From Boesenbergia rotunda (taxonomy: Eukaryota; Streptophyta; Magnoliopsida; Zingiberales; Zingiberaceae): 64,000 nt of DNA. This document shows positions 11,001 through 22,864 of this stretch, piece after piece. Each line of letters opens with the position of its first letter. Position 1 is the first letter of the stretch. Under the pieces are notes generated by a model. It made no database searches, was not told the DNA's origin, and saw only the letters and a program-made list of their open reading frames with translations. The position numbers and the translations under genes are program-made. The stretch lies in assembly GCA_024364735.1 (NCBI GenBank), contig JAGFNQ010000846.1, positions 212,322-276,321 on the forward strand, given 5' to 3'.

Positions 11001-13587
11001 AAGGTCTTTTTTGTACTAGTGACACTTGCCCCTCCTGCTGCTTCCCTTAGCTAGTATCATCTGGCTTGATCTGCGGTATAAGGAAATAAAACTTATAAGC
11101 ATATAAGCTTAGTAAGACTCTTTCCTACTCACTAAAATCATACGTCGCATACAGTCGATGAAAAGGCATAACATAGAGAGTGTAACATAAAACAAAAGCA
11201 TATCATGAATCGGTATTCATAAAGCATTTGACATGAGGAGACATATAAATGTACATGGAAATACATACTCGTATGGAAGTGCTTAACATGAAATGAAAAT
11301 GCATAGAGCTCATGGCATAAAAATACTTGACATAAATATAAGCACATAACATACTTGACATGGCATAGTTCTTGGCATAAACATAAGCATATAACATACC
11401 TGACATGGAATAGATGCATAACATGAATGAATGCATGAGTTAAATGCACATACCATAAGGATGCTTATTTGAAAATCATAATTATAATTACTTAAACATA
11501 AATCATAACATCATGGGGGGGCCCCGGCTTGTACCACATACATACATCCATCATTTGCGAACATCCCTAAGTAAATGCGAGGTAACTAGTCTCGACCTAC
11601 TAAGGTACTAGGTTACCTTCAACCTAGGGACAGCTGCAGTAGTCCAGAACCGAGGCTTTCATGAGGAGCCCATCCCTGTTGGACAGCTGCGGTAGTCCCA
11701 GAACTGAGGACAGCTGCGGTAGTCCTACACCGAGACTTTCATAAGGAGCTCGTCCCTTGGACCTTACTTGGGTCCGCTACAAGCCCATCCATAAAGTAAA
11801 ATAACTTCACATGCTTCTTTTTACATCATATATATTTCATCATTCATAGAACTTACATAGCATAATCAAAAACATAAACATGATCTTAATACATGAAGCA
11901 TGGTATAAAGCATACTTAGCATTTCATCATTCATAGTTCATGCATAACATCATTATGCCTTAAAGGCATGACATCATCTTCATTCATAAGGCATGACATA
12001 CATACATAATTATGCCTTAAAGCATAAACATCATCTTAGTTCATAGAGCTTGCATGATCATGGTACGTAAGGTAAGCATGCATAGATAAGTTTTTACATA
12101 CATGGTACATATCACATAGCATACATGATCATGGTATCTATCATAAAGTATGCATGAGTAGGATCCATATGAACATGATACATACTACACAGGTTCATAA
12201 CATTCAACCTAAAACATGCATAGGTCTACATAACCGTATATCTATCATAATACATATGTTCAAAGCATTTAACATAATACATGCATAATTCTACATAAAC
12301 ATGAGGCATACTTCACAACACACGAGTTCATGGTATATGGTTTAAAACATCCATAAATAACCTACTGAAACATGGCACATAATATAAGCATACAAGATCA
12401 TGATGCATAGCACATAAAGTTAGGGTTTAGGCATCATAAAATTCATACAACATGCTTGAACATATATATACATCATAATAAACCATAAACAAGTATACTT
12501 GAAACCTTAGACTATCCCAAACCCTAGGCTTGGAGCTTTGGCCGAAAGTTATAGATGGGAGCCCCATTATTCTAGCAACAAGTGAGGTACCATAACCAAA
12601 GTAAAGCCCATACAATACATACAATGCCATAGGAAGCCATTAGAACACATGATTGGGGCTAACCCTAATTCCTAGCCCTAGAACTTGGTCTTGGCCGAAA
12701 CCCTAGAGGGGTCTTAAGTCCATAAAAAATTCATATAATTCACAATTAACATCCAATACAATATATACAATGTCATAGGAAGCCATTAAAACACATGATT
12801 GGGCTAACCCTAACTCCTAGCTCTAACATTTTGGTCTTGGCCGAAACCCTAGAGGGGTCTTAAGTCCATGGAAAATTCATATAATTCACAATTAACATGC
12901 ATTATATCATAGGGAATCATAATAAGCATGCTTGGAGGGTTAGATCTAATCCTAACCATGAAAGTGGGATGGTGGCCGAAACTTCATGGGGTCTTAAGGT
13001 GCTACAAAAATTTCACAACTCACAATTCATTCTTTATTTATCATGAGAAAGCATTAGGAAGCATAAGTGAGGTTTTAACATCATCCCAAACCCAAAAGAT
13101 TGCTTGGCCGAAACTTATAGAAACCCTAATCCATAGTTTTCTCAACATAGATCCCAAACAAAACTTAAATCATGATAGACAACATAAAAACTATTATACC
13201 ACAGGTGAGGGAGTCTTACATCTCTTTATCTTGGTTACTAACCTTGAATAGAGAAAGAAAATGAAAACCTTCTTGACTTTAGATCACTCCTTGCCCTTGT
13301 AGCCTTGTAGAAAAAGTTGGATCTTCAAGAGGGAGTCTTCTTGTGAAGTTTTCCAAGGGGAAAGGTCCCTTGTGGCTCACGGCAAGAAGGAGGCAAGGAG
13401 GAGGAAGAAGAGAGAAGAGGAAGAGCCTTGGTGGAAGAAAAGAGGAGAAAGTAACTTAAGCCTCTTCACTTCTCATTCCCTTTCTTTTATACTAAGTGAA
13501 GGGACATGGTGTCTCTTCACATGGTGCCTCTTCACCTTCTTTAACCTCAACTAAAATCTTCTTCCTTTTCTACTAGCACTCCCTTGC

Positions 13588-13642
13588 TAGATGAATTAGT
13601 TAGTACATGCATGATGAGGCTCTAGGTCCAAGGTTCAATCCT
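13588..13642 (+). promoter_or_regulatory. tRNA-like A-box and B-box in the inverted Gypsy LTR
   Basis: A-box-like TAGATGAATTAG (13588-13599) and B-box GGTTCAATCCT (13632-13642), antisense to the LTR and about 100 bp from its TATA box. The same arrangement occurs in all TGTAAC-type LTRs of the window. Confidence 0.65.
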
Positions 13643-13955
13643 TGGTGCATGCACTTTATTTTTATTCCATTTACTCTTATTTTTGGCAAGGCCCACATAA
13701 GAGCCTATCAAGAATTATGCTAATATTCCTAATTAGAATTCATTTCTATCTATGTTAAAATTCTACCTAAGGTCCACTAATAGCCATGATACTAGAAGAG
13801 CTCATATAAGGCCCATTAGTACTTAGCTTTTTAATCTATATAAGAAATCATGCTAAGGTTCATGCTAGTATTTATATGTTACTCAAGAATCCATATAGGC
13901 ATGATCAATATTTTAAAGAAAAATATTGAGAGGATTTTACGGGCGTTACAAAGGA

Positions 13956-14317
13956 AGAAGAAGAAGTTTCATCCTCTTCTTCTTCACCCTTTCCTCTCCA
14001 TCTTAGGCACAGCTTTCTTCTTCCTTGCAGTGCGGAAGCTGGGTGCAAGGAGGAGCCATCGGTGGCTGGGAAGAAGAAGGTTCTTCCTCTCTTGGCCGGC
14101 GGCATGGAAGGAGAGGATAGGAGAGGTCTCGGCTAGGGTTTAGTGGGAAGTATAGCATTGTTTCTCTTCTTCATCTTCATCATCTTCTTCCTCCCTGGTC
14201 TACTTGGTGGATGGCACAAGGAAGAAGAAGGAACTTCCTTCTCTTGGTCGGCGGCAACCCTAAGCCCTAAGGTTTTGGTGGAAGGAAGAAGGAAGAAGGA
14301 AGAAGGAAGAGGATTGA
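13956..14317. other. Remainder of the pre-insertion segment between the Copia copies
   Basis: Continuation of 6433-6609 across the Gypsy insertion. It contains long GAAGAA runs (14278-14312) and CT-rich tracts. A 97-codon ORF (13850-14143) crosses the LTR boundary, so it is not a gene. The last bases attga (14313-14317) may be one TSD copy of the minus-strand Copia. Confidence 0.5.
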
Positions 14318-16193
14318 TGTTGGGTATAGCTTGGCGGGTTTCCCAAGCGAATACTCGGTCAATCCGAGAGACCTCTCCATGTCTACGGATTAAAAATTAA
14401 TCTGAATAGAGACCCATCTCCCTACGACCATCTCGTGCCGTATCGAACGAACCAAATTACAACTCAGCCAATTACCAAAATCGGCCTTGTAATTTACTCG
14501 ACCGTTCGACCGCGAAAAAGGCAACGATTTGATCGTCGACTTTTGTGTTTATGGTCAGGGTCTAGTTAGTTAATTATTAACTATGATAACTAATCAAAAT
14601 AATTAACTTTCACACATGAAATGACGAGGTTAGTAAACATAGCACAAAATTGACATAAGGATAATGAATGGAGAATGGGAAGAGATATACCTTCCCGATC
14701 ACCTCGCGGTCTTCTACCTTATGTCCCTCCCTTCGCGGACATCGTGTGAGAGACGATCTACCACAAACCGAGATCACTGAGGCTATCCAAACGAGCTCTT
14801 CTTCTCATATTGGCCGAAATAGGAAACCCTAACCTAGGGTTTACCTAGTGCCGACCCATCTTCCTCTCTCCTTTGCGCCGCCGACCGCCGGAGGCTGCGT
14901 AAAGCCTCCAGACCAGCTGCGCTCCTTGAGAGGAAGGAGAAGAAGATGAAAGAGGAGATAGAACACCTTCTTCCTCTCCCAACCGGCCGAAAACTCTCTC
15001 CTTTCCCTCACCTTGCGCCGCTGCAAGCCTCCCTCTTGTGCCACCCCCTTTCGGCCACCTCCTCTTGCTCCCTCTCCGCCGATCACCACAAAGGAAAGGG
15101 AAGATCCCTACCATATGCTTGGTGATCCCAGTCGAGTGATAGAGAAGAGGAGAAGAAAAGAGAAGGAGAACAATCCCCTTTTCCTATGCACCGACCGAAA
15201 CTTGGAGGAGAAGAGAGAAAAAGAGAAAAAGAAAGAGGAGAGGCCTTGGGAGTAATCTCTTGGATCAAGCCTTGGTTTCATGATCTCCTAGGGTATTTAT
15301 AGGGCTAAGGTAGGGACCAAGAGGAGGAGTTGGATCTTAGCCCACCAATGGATCTAAACTCGATCCATTAATTAAGATCCATTCCACTAAAGGATCTTAA
15401 TTGAACTTCCTCACCAACCCCCATATTTCCATATGGGCTCCACATATTATGAGTCGTCCATCCCCCCGTGTTTAAGATCTCGAATGCCCGTTAATTAATT
15501 TAAATTAATTACAATTCAAATTAATTTAATTTAGGATCCTTGATTAGTACCACTCAACCTTATCATCATGCCGGATCAAATCCACCTGCAGGGTTTAGCA
15601 TGATGAACATTTTGAGCTCATCAAGGGGGCATCATCATCCCGACTAACCAGGATACATATTCTGTCAATAATCAACAGCACATCATATTATTAATATTAT
15701 CTTCAAACTTACCGAGTCTATCGATCTAACAGAATAGATCTCGCCCATTGGTAAATCAAAGAAACAATAATTAATAATATATGTCTGTTATTATTTAGGG
15801 ATTAAGGGATCGTATTCCATAATATAAACTGAGGTCCTATCCAATTATCGAGTCAGTACAAATTGGATAACCTCGGGTTTTGGTCTTGCACAATATAATC
15901 AAAGCACACTAGTGTAATTTTATGGTCAAGACCAACCACACCTAATTACACTACAACCATTCCGATGGGTTGTCCAATTCCATCTCGGTTGTGGGCCTCT
16001 TATTTATACTAAGCAAGCAACTGATAACATGATCTTCCGTGTGACACCACACACCATGTTATCTACAACGCAAAGTAATTGGACTTCGTGCATCTACTAT
16101 TGTAAACAAGCACCTAGTATAGTTGTGATTCTCTTTTCATAATAAAGATGTTCATATAAAGAAATTCATGTCTTTCAGTATAGACATCTTACA
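14318..16193 (-). repeat. 3' LTR of the minus-strand Copia
   Basis: 1,876 bp, TGTTGGGTATAGC on the plus-strand left edge and CATCTTACA on the right, that is TGTAAGATG..ACCCAACA on the minus strand. Homologous to the LTR at 4592-6432. The minus-strand TATA region is at about 15293-15301 (tatttatag on plus). The purine-rich ORFs at 14841-15268 are leader noise. Confidence 0.93.
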
Positions 16194-16296
16194 ATCTCTC
16201 ACTTATACTTAAAGACATTGTTGCTCTCTCACTGCCATATATCTGACTCCCATATTCTCCACATGCCTATCAAAAGCTCTAACTGGAAGAGCCTTA

Positions 16297-18981
16297 GTGA
16301 AAGGATCTGTCAGGTTGTCCTCTGATGCAATCTTGGCGACAGCCACATCTCCTCATTTTATGATTTCTCGTATCAGGTGGTACTTATGCTCTATGTGTTT
16401 ACTCGCCTTATGGGCTCGTGGTTCCTTCGAGTTTGCAACTGCACCACTGTTATCACAAAAAATTGTGATAAATCTGGACAAACCAGGAATCACATCCAAG
16501 TCCATGATGAAGTTTCTGAGCCATACAACTTCCTTGGCCGCCTTTGAGGCTGTCACATATTCAGCTTCCATGGTGGAGTCCGCCAAGCATTTCTGCTTGA
16601 CTCTCCTCCAAACAATGGCTTCACCTCCTAAAGAAAATACAAACCCTAAGGTAGACTTACTCTTGTCCCTATCTGACTAGAAATCTGAGTCCGTATAACT
16701 CACAGGGACTAATTGGTCTGCCCGGTAAACCAGCATATATTCCCTAGTCTATCTCAGGTATTTCAATATATGCTTTACCGCAGTCCAATGTCCCTGACCA
16801 GGGTTACTCTGATATCTGCTAACCATGCCCAGTGCAAAATAGATATCAGGTCTCGTGCATAACATAGCATACATGAGGCTTCCTACTGTCGAAGCATAAG
16901 TAACCGCCTTCATTTCCTCTATTTCCTTTGATGTTTTCGGACACATCTCCTTGGATAGAGGAACTCCATGCCTGAAGGGTAGGAAGCCCTTCTTGGAGTT
17001 TTCCATGCAAAAACGAGACAAGATGGTGTCATCATATGAAGCTTGGGATATGCACAACATCCTTTTCTGGCGATCCCTTATGACCTTGATCCCAAGGATG
17101 TGTCCCGCTTCTCCTAAGTTCTTCATATCAAACTGCTTTTATAGCTAGACCCTTACGTTTGATAACACGACATTGTTGCCAATTAACAAAATGTCATCTA
17201 CGTAAAGTACAAGAAACACCACGATGTTTCCGTCACATCTTTTGTATACACATGACTCATCCGGGCTTTGAGTAAATCCATATGATTGGATTACTTCATC
17301 AAAGCGGATGTTTCAAGATTTTGAAGCTTGTTTCAATAAATGGACCGATTCAGCTTACACACTAGATGCTCTTTGCCCTTTGCAATGAACCCTTCTGGTT
17401 GCTGCATATAGATGGTCTCCTCAAGACTTCCATTAAGGAAAGCCGTCTTGACGTCCATCTGCCATACCTCATAGTCCATATGAGCTGCAATATATAAGAG
17501 AATCTGGATCGACTTAAGCATGGCTACCGGCGAAAAGGTCTCCTCATAATCGATACCCTCTTTCTGAGTGTACCCTTTCGCAACAAGCCTTGCTTTGAAG
17601 GTCTCAACCTTCCCGTCTGATCCTCTCATTCTCTTGTAGATCCACTTGCATCCAATGGCTTTTACACCATTAGGTGGTTCTACTAACTCCCAGACGTGAT
17701 TAGAATCCATTGATTCTATCTCAGTGTTCATTGCCCTTTGCCAAGAATCTGCATTCTTATCTTGGAGGGCCTCGTCATAGGTCTAGGGATCCGGTTCATG
17801 TTTGCCAGAGACCAAGTCCGAAGACTCTCTCAAAAACATGAACCTTTCAGGCTGTCTAACAACCCTCCCACTGCGACGAGGCACCACGTGTGTATCCTCA
17901 GTGACACGCGGTGCAGTGACTTGTGGTGTGTCCTCTTGTACAATTGGTCCTAAGGTTAGAACTTCTCCTCTTAACTATTCAAGCACTAGTCTACTCTTGG
18001 GCTTATGGTTCATCACATAGTCTTCCTCTAAGAATCTGACATTCGTGCTAACGATTACCTTCTAATCCTTAGGACTATAGAACAGACCACCCTTCGTTCC
18101 CCTAGGATGCCTATGAACAGACGTACCTCCGTATGAGATTCCAACTTATCAATATCTCCCTTCAGCACATGTGCTGGACAACCCCAAATCCGAACATGTC
18201 CTAGACTAGGCTTGCACCCAGTCCACAGCTCTGTGGGTGTAGAAGGGACTGACTTAGACGGAACCAAGTTCAATATGTACGCTGTCGTTTCCAGAGCGTA
18301 TCCCCAGAACAAATTAGGTAAGTTTGAATAGCTCATCATTGACCTAACCATTCCCATAAGAGTCTTATTCCTTCTTTCTGCCACTCCATTCTGTTGGGGT
18401 GTACCGAGTGCAGTTAGCTAAGACTGAATCCCTGCTTTTGATAGGAAGGTCCTAAACTCTCCAAAGAGGTACTCGCCATCACGATCTTATCGCAGTGTCT
18501 TGATACTTTTACCTCGATGTTTCTCCACATCAGCCTTAAATTCTTTGAACTTTTCAAAGCATTCAGACTTGCGGCGCATCAGGTAAATGTACCCATACCT
18601 CGAATAATCGTCAATGAAGGTGATGAAATATTCAAAGTCACCTCTAGCCTGGATTGACATAGGACCACACAAATCAAAATGAATTAGTTCTAACACATCT
18701 TTGGCCTTATACCCCTTAGCCTTGAAAGGCCTCTTGGTCATCTTATCTTCCAAGCAAGACTCACAGGTTGGGAGATCCTCCACCACCAATGAACCCAGAG
18801 GCCCATCGGCTATCAACCTCTGAATCCTACTAAGGTTAATATGACCAAGCCTAAGGTGCCAAAGATATGTCTGATTCATCTTAGAAGGTTTCTTTCTCTT
18901 ATTCAAGTTAGATGATGAGCTATTTACTTCAGTATGCATCGTGGGAGTCATTGGTTCTAGAGTATACAGATTGCCGACCAT
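16297..18981 (-). pseudogene. Broken Copia pol: pre-integrase, integrase, RT, RNase H
   Basis: Minus-strand frames are as follows. 18981-18487 holds the GAG-pre-integrase motif LWHLRLGHIN, the zinc-type CESC and the first integrase catalytic region (HFDLCGPMS). 18384-18055 is the integrase C-terminal part. 17731-17333 is the RT N-terminal half (WQMDVKTAFLNG). 17126-16749 is the RT connection. 16586-16353 is RNase H (STMEAEYV, CDNSGAVAN). The RT catalytic segment around 17190 (plus gtaaagtacaagaaac) is out of frame with its neighbours. Several frames and stops break it, so it is certainly inactive. Confidence 0.93.
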
Positions 18982-19002
18982 TATACCCGAACAGATAATC
19001 TA

Positions 19003-20142
19003 TTAATTTCTTTTAATAACAACTTTATTATCAAAAGCAACAGAATATCCATCCTTTATCAACTTAGAAACTGAAATTAAATTCTTTCTAAATGAGGGTA
19101 CTTGAAGGCAATCTCTCAGAACTAACATTTTATTTCTCTCAAAAGATAAATAAAAAACTCCCACTGCAACTGTTGCCACTTTTGTAGCATCGCCCATGTA
19201 GACCACAATTTCTTCATTGGCTAGCCGTCGGGTTTCCTGGAACCCCTACAGAGTATTGCAGACATGGTCAGTGGCTCCCGTATTTACGCACCAGGTACTA
19301 GTAGATAGCACCGCTAAACATGTTTCAATGACTAAGGTTGCAGAAATACCTTTGTCTTGTCGACGGGAGCAGCCCGCCCTCCAGCGCCCAATTTGCTTGC
19401 ACGTGAAGCACTTGCCTGTCGGCTTCTTCACGCTAGTCCGGGGTCCTTGCAATGTTGCTGCCTTCTTGAACCCTCCTTATTTCTTCTTCTTCCTGCCTTT
19501 CAACACAGAAGAAGAAACCCTTTGAGTTACTAAGGCCTGCGAGTTTTAACGAAAGAGGCCCTCTGCCACCTGGAGTTCTCCTAGCAGTTCACCCAACGTA
19601 TAATCCCTTTTGTTCATATTATAGTTGAGCCTAAACTGCTTAAAACTCCTAGGCAAAGACTGGAGTATAATATCGACTTGGGATTCCCCGTCGATTTGTG
19701 CTCCCAGTACCTCAATCTCATTGAGGTGAGCCATCATCTTTAGGACATGATCCCTTACGGGTGTCCCTTCGACCATAGTGGTCATCATCAGACTCTTCAT
19801 CGCAGTCTACCTAGCAGCTCGACCTTGGTGCTCGAAGAGATCTTTGAGGTTCAGCATCATGTCACTAGCAGTGGCCATGGCCTGATGCTGATGTTGCAGC
19901 ACATTCGACATAGATGCCAAAATGTAGCACCGCGCCATCTCATCTGCCTATTTCCACTTCTTGTAACGCTCCCTCAACTCTTCACCAAAGTCCTCTGTAG
20001 GCCTTTCCGGACATTCCTCAAAGAGTACAAATTTGTACTCTTCAGCAGTGAGAACAATGTCAAGGTTCCTCTTCCAGTCTATGTAGTTTGGGACAGTAAG
20101 TTTGTTATCCTTAAGAATTATTGCTAGTGGGGTAAAGCTCAT
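19003..20142 (-). pseudogene. Broken Copia gag and protease
   Basis: On the minus strand gag starts at the ATG at 20142 (MSFTPLAIILKDNKL), the usual LTG-type start of Copia gag, and is cut by a stop at 19948. 19800-19546 is the UBN2-type capsid part (LPRSFKQFRLNYNMNKRD). 19452-19246 holds a zinc knuckle CFTCKQIGRWRAGC, whose His is replaced by Arg, and the protease active site WCVNTGATDHVCN, whose catalytic Asp is Asn. 19206-19003 is the region between protease and pre-integrase. Two separate key-residue losses in addition to stops show long decay. Confidence 0.9.
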
Positions 20143-21192
20143 TATGAAAAACCTGAGAATCACATTATACACTACTTTAGAAATTGAAAATAAATTGATT
20201 CCTCAAAACAATTAATTTTTGAAATCAACCAACACTCCTAAACACCGAGAAATTCGCATGCCACGATGGTGTGAACGTATACGAATCCCTACATTCGTAA
20301 GAGGAGATTTTACCCATCAATCTTATTATCTTGTCAACCTAACTTTTTGTCAAGTAAGATCGATAGTTGGTTCTCTTCGGCTCTGCAAAATAATAGCAGT
20401 GACTCCGATGGGGAGGATACTATTATTCGCATCTAAGTGTGCACCATTACACAACACTAAGAAAATTATTTCCGATTATGTGCCTTCCGATGGGAAAGTG
20501 CACACGCTTTTTAATAATTTTCTATAGTTTTTTCAACCCAGTGATCTGAAGAACAACTCCATCCGATGGAGAGTAAGGCACTCAGAGCCAACGCGTAGAC
20601 TTGTTCGCATCACTTATTGAATTGTAATGGAAGTCGTGGGACCTTTAGGGTCCCTCTCCCACTTAGTAATTTATCTTGAGGAATTTTACTAGCACAACCA
20701 CACAACCAAGCACATAACCAACAATATGAAAAATGCAAAAAATTCTAGATTTTCCAACTTTCATTGCCCTTGGTCTTTAATGCGCCTCCAGTCGTGTCGT
20801 CACTTCGTCCACTCCTCCCTTCCTTCTGTGCAAGCAACCTTGAGGGATCTCCGAGCCGAAATGAGTAGCTAATTATTTACATCATCGATCCTATACTCCA
20901 CGAAGGAGTGTACATAAACACTAGATCGAAAGTAAAATAAAAAGCTCGGCTAAACATGTGTCGTATTTAATTACAAAAATTAAATAACTAGCCTCGTCAA
21001 CCCTGAGGATTAATTAATTACAAAAATTTCGCATAACCATCACACACATCAATTATTTTGGCCATGAAGTTGGAATCACGTGCCTGCAACACAAAGTTAG
21101 CCTACACACATCCACGCATCATCCAGCAAAATAAAATGTATGAAAATTACAAAAATTAACCAATCCTGAATACACAAAGCTGGAAACCTCAG
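20143..21192 (-). other. Untranslated leader of the minus-strand Copia
   Basis: About 1.05 kb between primer-binding site and gag start. No ORF of note on the minus strand. The plus-strand ORF at 20219-20527 is antisense leader. Three short motifs of the form ccgatggg(g/a)a recur at 20407, 20489 and 20561 (plus), otherwise nothing seen. Confidence 0.6.
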
Positions 21193-21203
21193 CTCTGATA
21201 CCA
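21193..21203 (-). other. Primer-binding site, initiator tRNA-Met type
   Basis: Minus strand reads TGGTATCAGAGC, complementary to the 3' end of plant initiator methionine tRNA, 2 bases inside the 5' LTR edge at 21206. This fixes the orientation of the element. Confidence 0.95.
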
Positions 21204-21205
21204 AT

Positions 21206-22784
21206 TGTTGGGTATAGCTTGGCGGGTTTCCCAAGCGAATACTCGGTTAATCCGAAAGACCTCTCCATGTCTACGAATTAAAAATTAATCCGAATGAAGA
21301 CCCGTCTCCCTACGACCATCTCGTGCCTTATTGAACGAACCAAATTACAACTCGGTCAATTACCAAAATCGGCCTTGTAATTTGCTCGACCGTTCGACCA
21401 CAGAAAAGGCAACGATTTGATCACCGGCTTTTGTGTTTATGGTCGGGGTCCAGTTAGTTAATTATTAACTATGATAACTAATCAAAATAATTAACTTTCA
21501 CACATGAAATGACGAGGTTAGTAAACATAGCACAAAATTGACATAAGGATAATGAATGGAGCATGGGAAGAGATATACCTTCCCGATCACCTCGCGGTCT
21601 TCTACCTTATGTCCCTCCCTTCGCGGACGTCGTGTGGGCGATGATCTACCATGAACTGAGATCACCAAGGCTATCCAAACGAGCTCTTCTTCTCACCTTG
21701 GCCGAAATAGGAAACCCTAACCTAGGGTTTACCTAGCGCCAGCCCTTCTTCCTCTCTCCTTTGCGCCGCCGACCATCGGAGCCGCCGTAAAGCTTCCGGA
21801 CCAACTGCGCTCCTTGAGATGAAGGAGAAGAAGATGAACGAGGAGATAGAACTCCTTCTTCCTCTCCCTACTGGCCTAAAACTCTCTCCTTTCCCTCACC
21901 TTGCGCCACCCCCTTTCGGCCACCACCTCTTGCTCCCTAGCCACCGATCACCACAAAGGCAAGGGAAGATCCCTACCTTATGCTTGGTGATCCCAGCCTA
22001 GTGATGGAGAAGAGGAGAAGAAAAGAGAAGGAGAACAATCTCCTTCTCCTATGCGCCGACCGAAACTTGGAGGAGATGAGAGAAAAAGAGAAAAAGAAAG
22101 AGGAGAGGCCTTGGGAGTAATCTCTTGGATTAAGCCTTGGTTTCATGATCTCCTAGGGTATTTATAGGGCTAAGGTAGGGACCAAGAGGAGGAGTTGGAT
22201 CTTATCCCACCAATGAATCTAAACCCGATCCATTAATTAAGATTCATTCCACTAAAAGATCTTAATTGAACTTCCTAACCAACCTCTATATTTTCATATG
22301 AGCTTCACATATTACGAGTCGTCCATTCCCTCGTGTTTAAGATCTCAAATGCCCATTAATTAATTTAAATTACTGACAATTCAAATTAATTAACTTCTAG
22401 ATCATTGATTAGTACCACTCTACCTTATCATCGTGCCGGATTAAATCCACCTGTAGGGTTTAGTACGATGAACCTTTTGAGCTCATCAAGGGGGCATCAT
22501 CATCCCGACTAACCAGGACACGGATTTCGTCAATAATCAACAGCACATCATATTATTAATATTATCTTCCAACTTACCGGGCCTATCGATCTAACAGAAT
22601 AGATCTCGCCCATTGGTAAATCAAAGAAACAATAATTAATAATATATGTCCGTTATTATTTCGGGATTAAGGGATCGTACTCCATAATATAAACTGAGGT
22701 CATATCCAATTATCGAGTCAGTACAAATTGGATAACCTCGGGTTTTGATCCTACTCAATGTACTCAAAGCACACTAGTGTAATT
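21206..22784 (-). repeat. 5' LTR of the minus-strand Copia, truncated
   Basis: Matches the 3' LTR from its inner edge (TGTTGGGTATAGC on plus) up to gtgtaatt at 22784, where similarity stops. The terminal ~330 bp (TGTAAG end) are missing, so the U3 start is absent. Confidence 0.9.
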
Positions 22785-22841
22785 ACCCATACAAAAGCTA
22801 GGCTTATAGTATACCTCCTAACAATCTTCAGCTAAAAAACA

Positions 22842-22855
22842 CCCCCCCCCCCCCC
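22842..22855. repeat. Poly-C run near a Copia/Gypsy junction
   Basis: A run of about 14 C, about 60 bp inside the point where the truncated Copia LTR gives way to Tat-like sequence. Run length may be unreliable in the assembly. Confidence 0.8.
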
Positions 22856-22864
22856 GCCCAAGGA

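Larger units (their letters stand above)
7095..11021 (-). mobile_element. CACTA (En/Spm) DNA transposon, non-autonomous
   Basis: Begins CACTAGTGG and ends TACTAGTG, with terminal inverted repeats, and is flanked by the 3-bp TSD aca (7092-7094 and 11022-11024), the hallmark of CACTA elements. Both subterminal regions are dense with TTTTAACACCGGTT units in both orientations (7110-7445 and 10735-11000). At 3.9 kb it is short for an autonomous CACTA. I see no TNPD-type transposase, but the minus strand carries Ulp1-like peptidase exons (8032-9020) and REVEILLE-type MYB exons (9696-10199). It sits inside a Gypsy solo LTR and is therefore younger than that LTR. Orientation is given from its gene content. 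Confidence 0.95.
6610..13950 (-). mobile_element. Gypsy solo LTR (TGTAACG family), minus orientation, split by a CACTA element
   Basis: Flanked by aagga (6605-6609 and 13951-13955). On the minus strand it runs from TGTAACGCCCGTAAAATCC at 13950 down to GGGCGTTACA at 6610. Removing the CACTA insertion leaves about 3.4 kb, close to the sister solo LTR at 26021-29356 (3,336 bp). It carries the features of the family: a TATA box (minus, plus-strand cttttata at 13484-13491), pol III-like boxes upstream of it (13588-13642), recurring GGCCGAAACCCT motifs (12540-13120), a donor-like site (13214-13219), an acceptor-like site (11071-11072) and the GCGCGC-type structured block at about 11534-11768. ORFs inside are spurious. 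Confidence 0.93.
14318..22784 (-). mobile_element. Ty1/Copia element, minus strand, second copy of the Copia-1 family
   Basis: Read on the minus strand: truncated 5' LTR (22784-21206), primer-binding site (21203-21193), leader, gag, protease, integrase, RT, RNase H, polypurine tract (16204-16194) and complete 3' LTR (16193-14318). Domain sequences and LTR match the plus-strand element at 1-6432, so the two copies form a tail-to-tail inverted pair. Every ORF is interrupted. The first ~330 bp of the 5' LTR are replaced by Tat-like sequence at about 22784, so this end was lost by deletion or rearrangement and no TSD pair can be confirmed. Confidence 0.94.

Noticed and set aside
14841..15268. Several 60-90-codon Arg/Glu-rich ORFs
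   Set aside because: They lie in a purine-rich LTR leader, overlap on both strands and recur inverted in sister LTRs without frame conservation.
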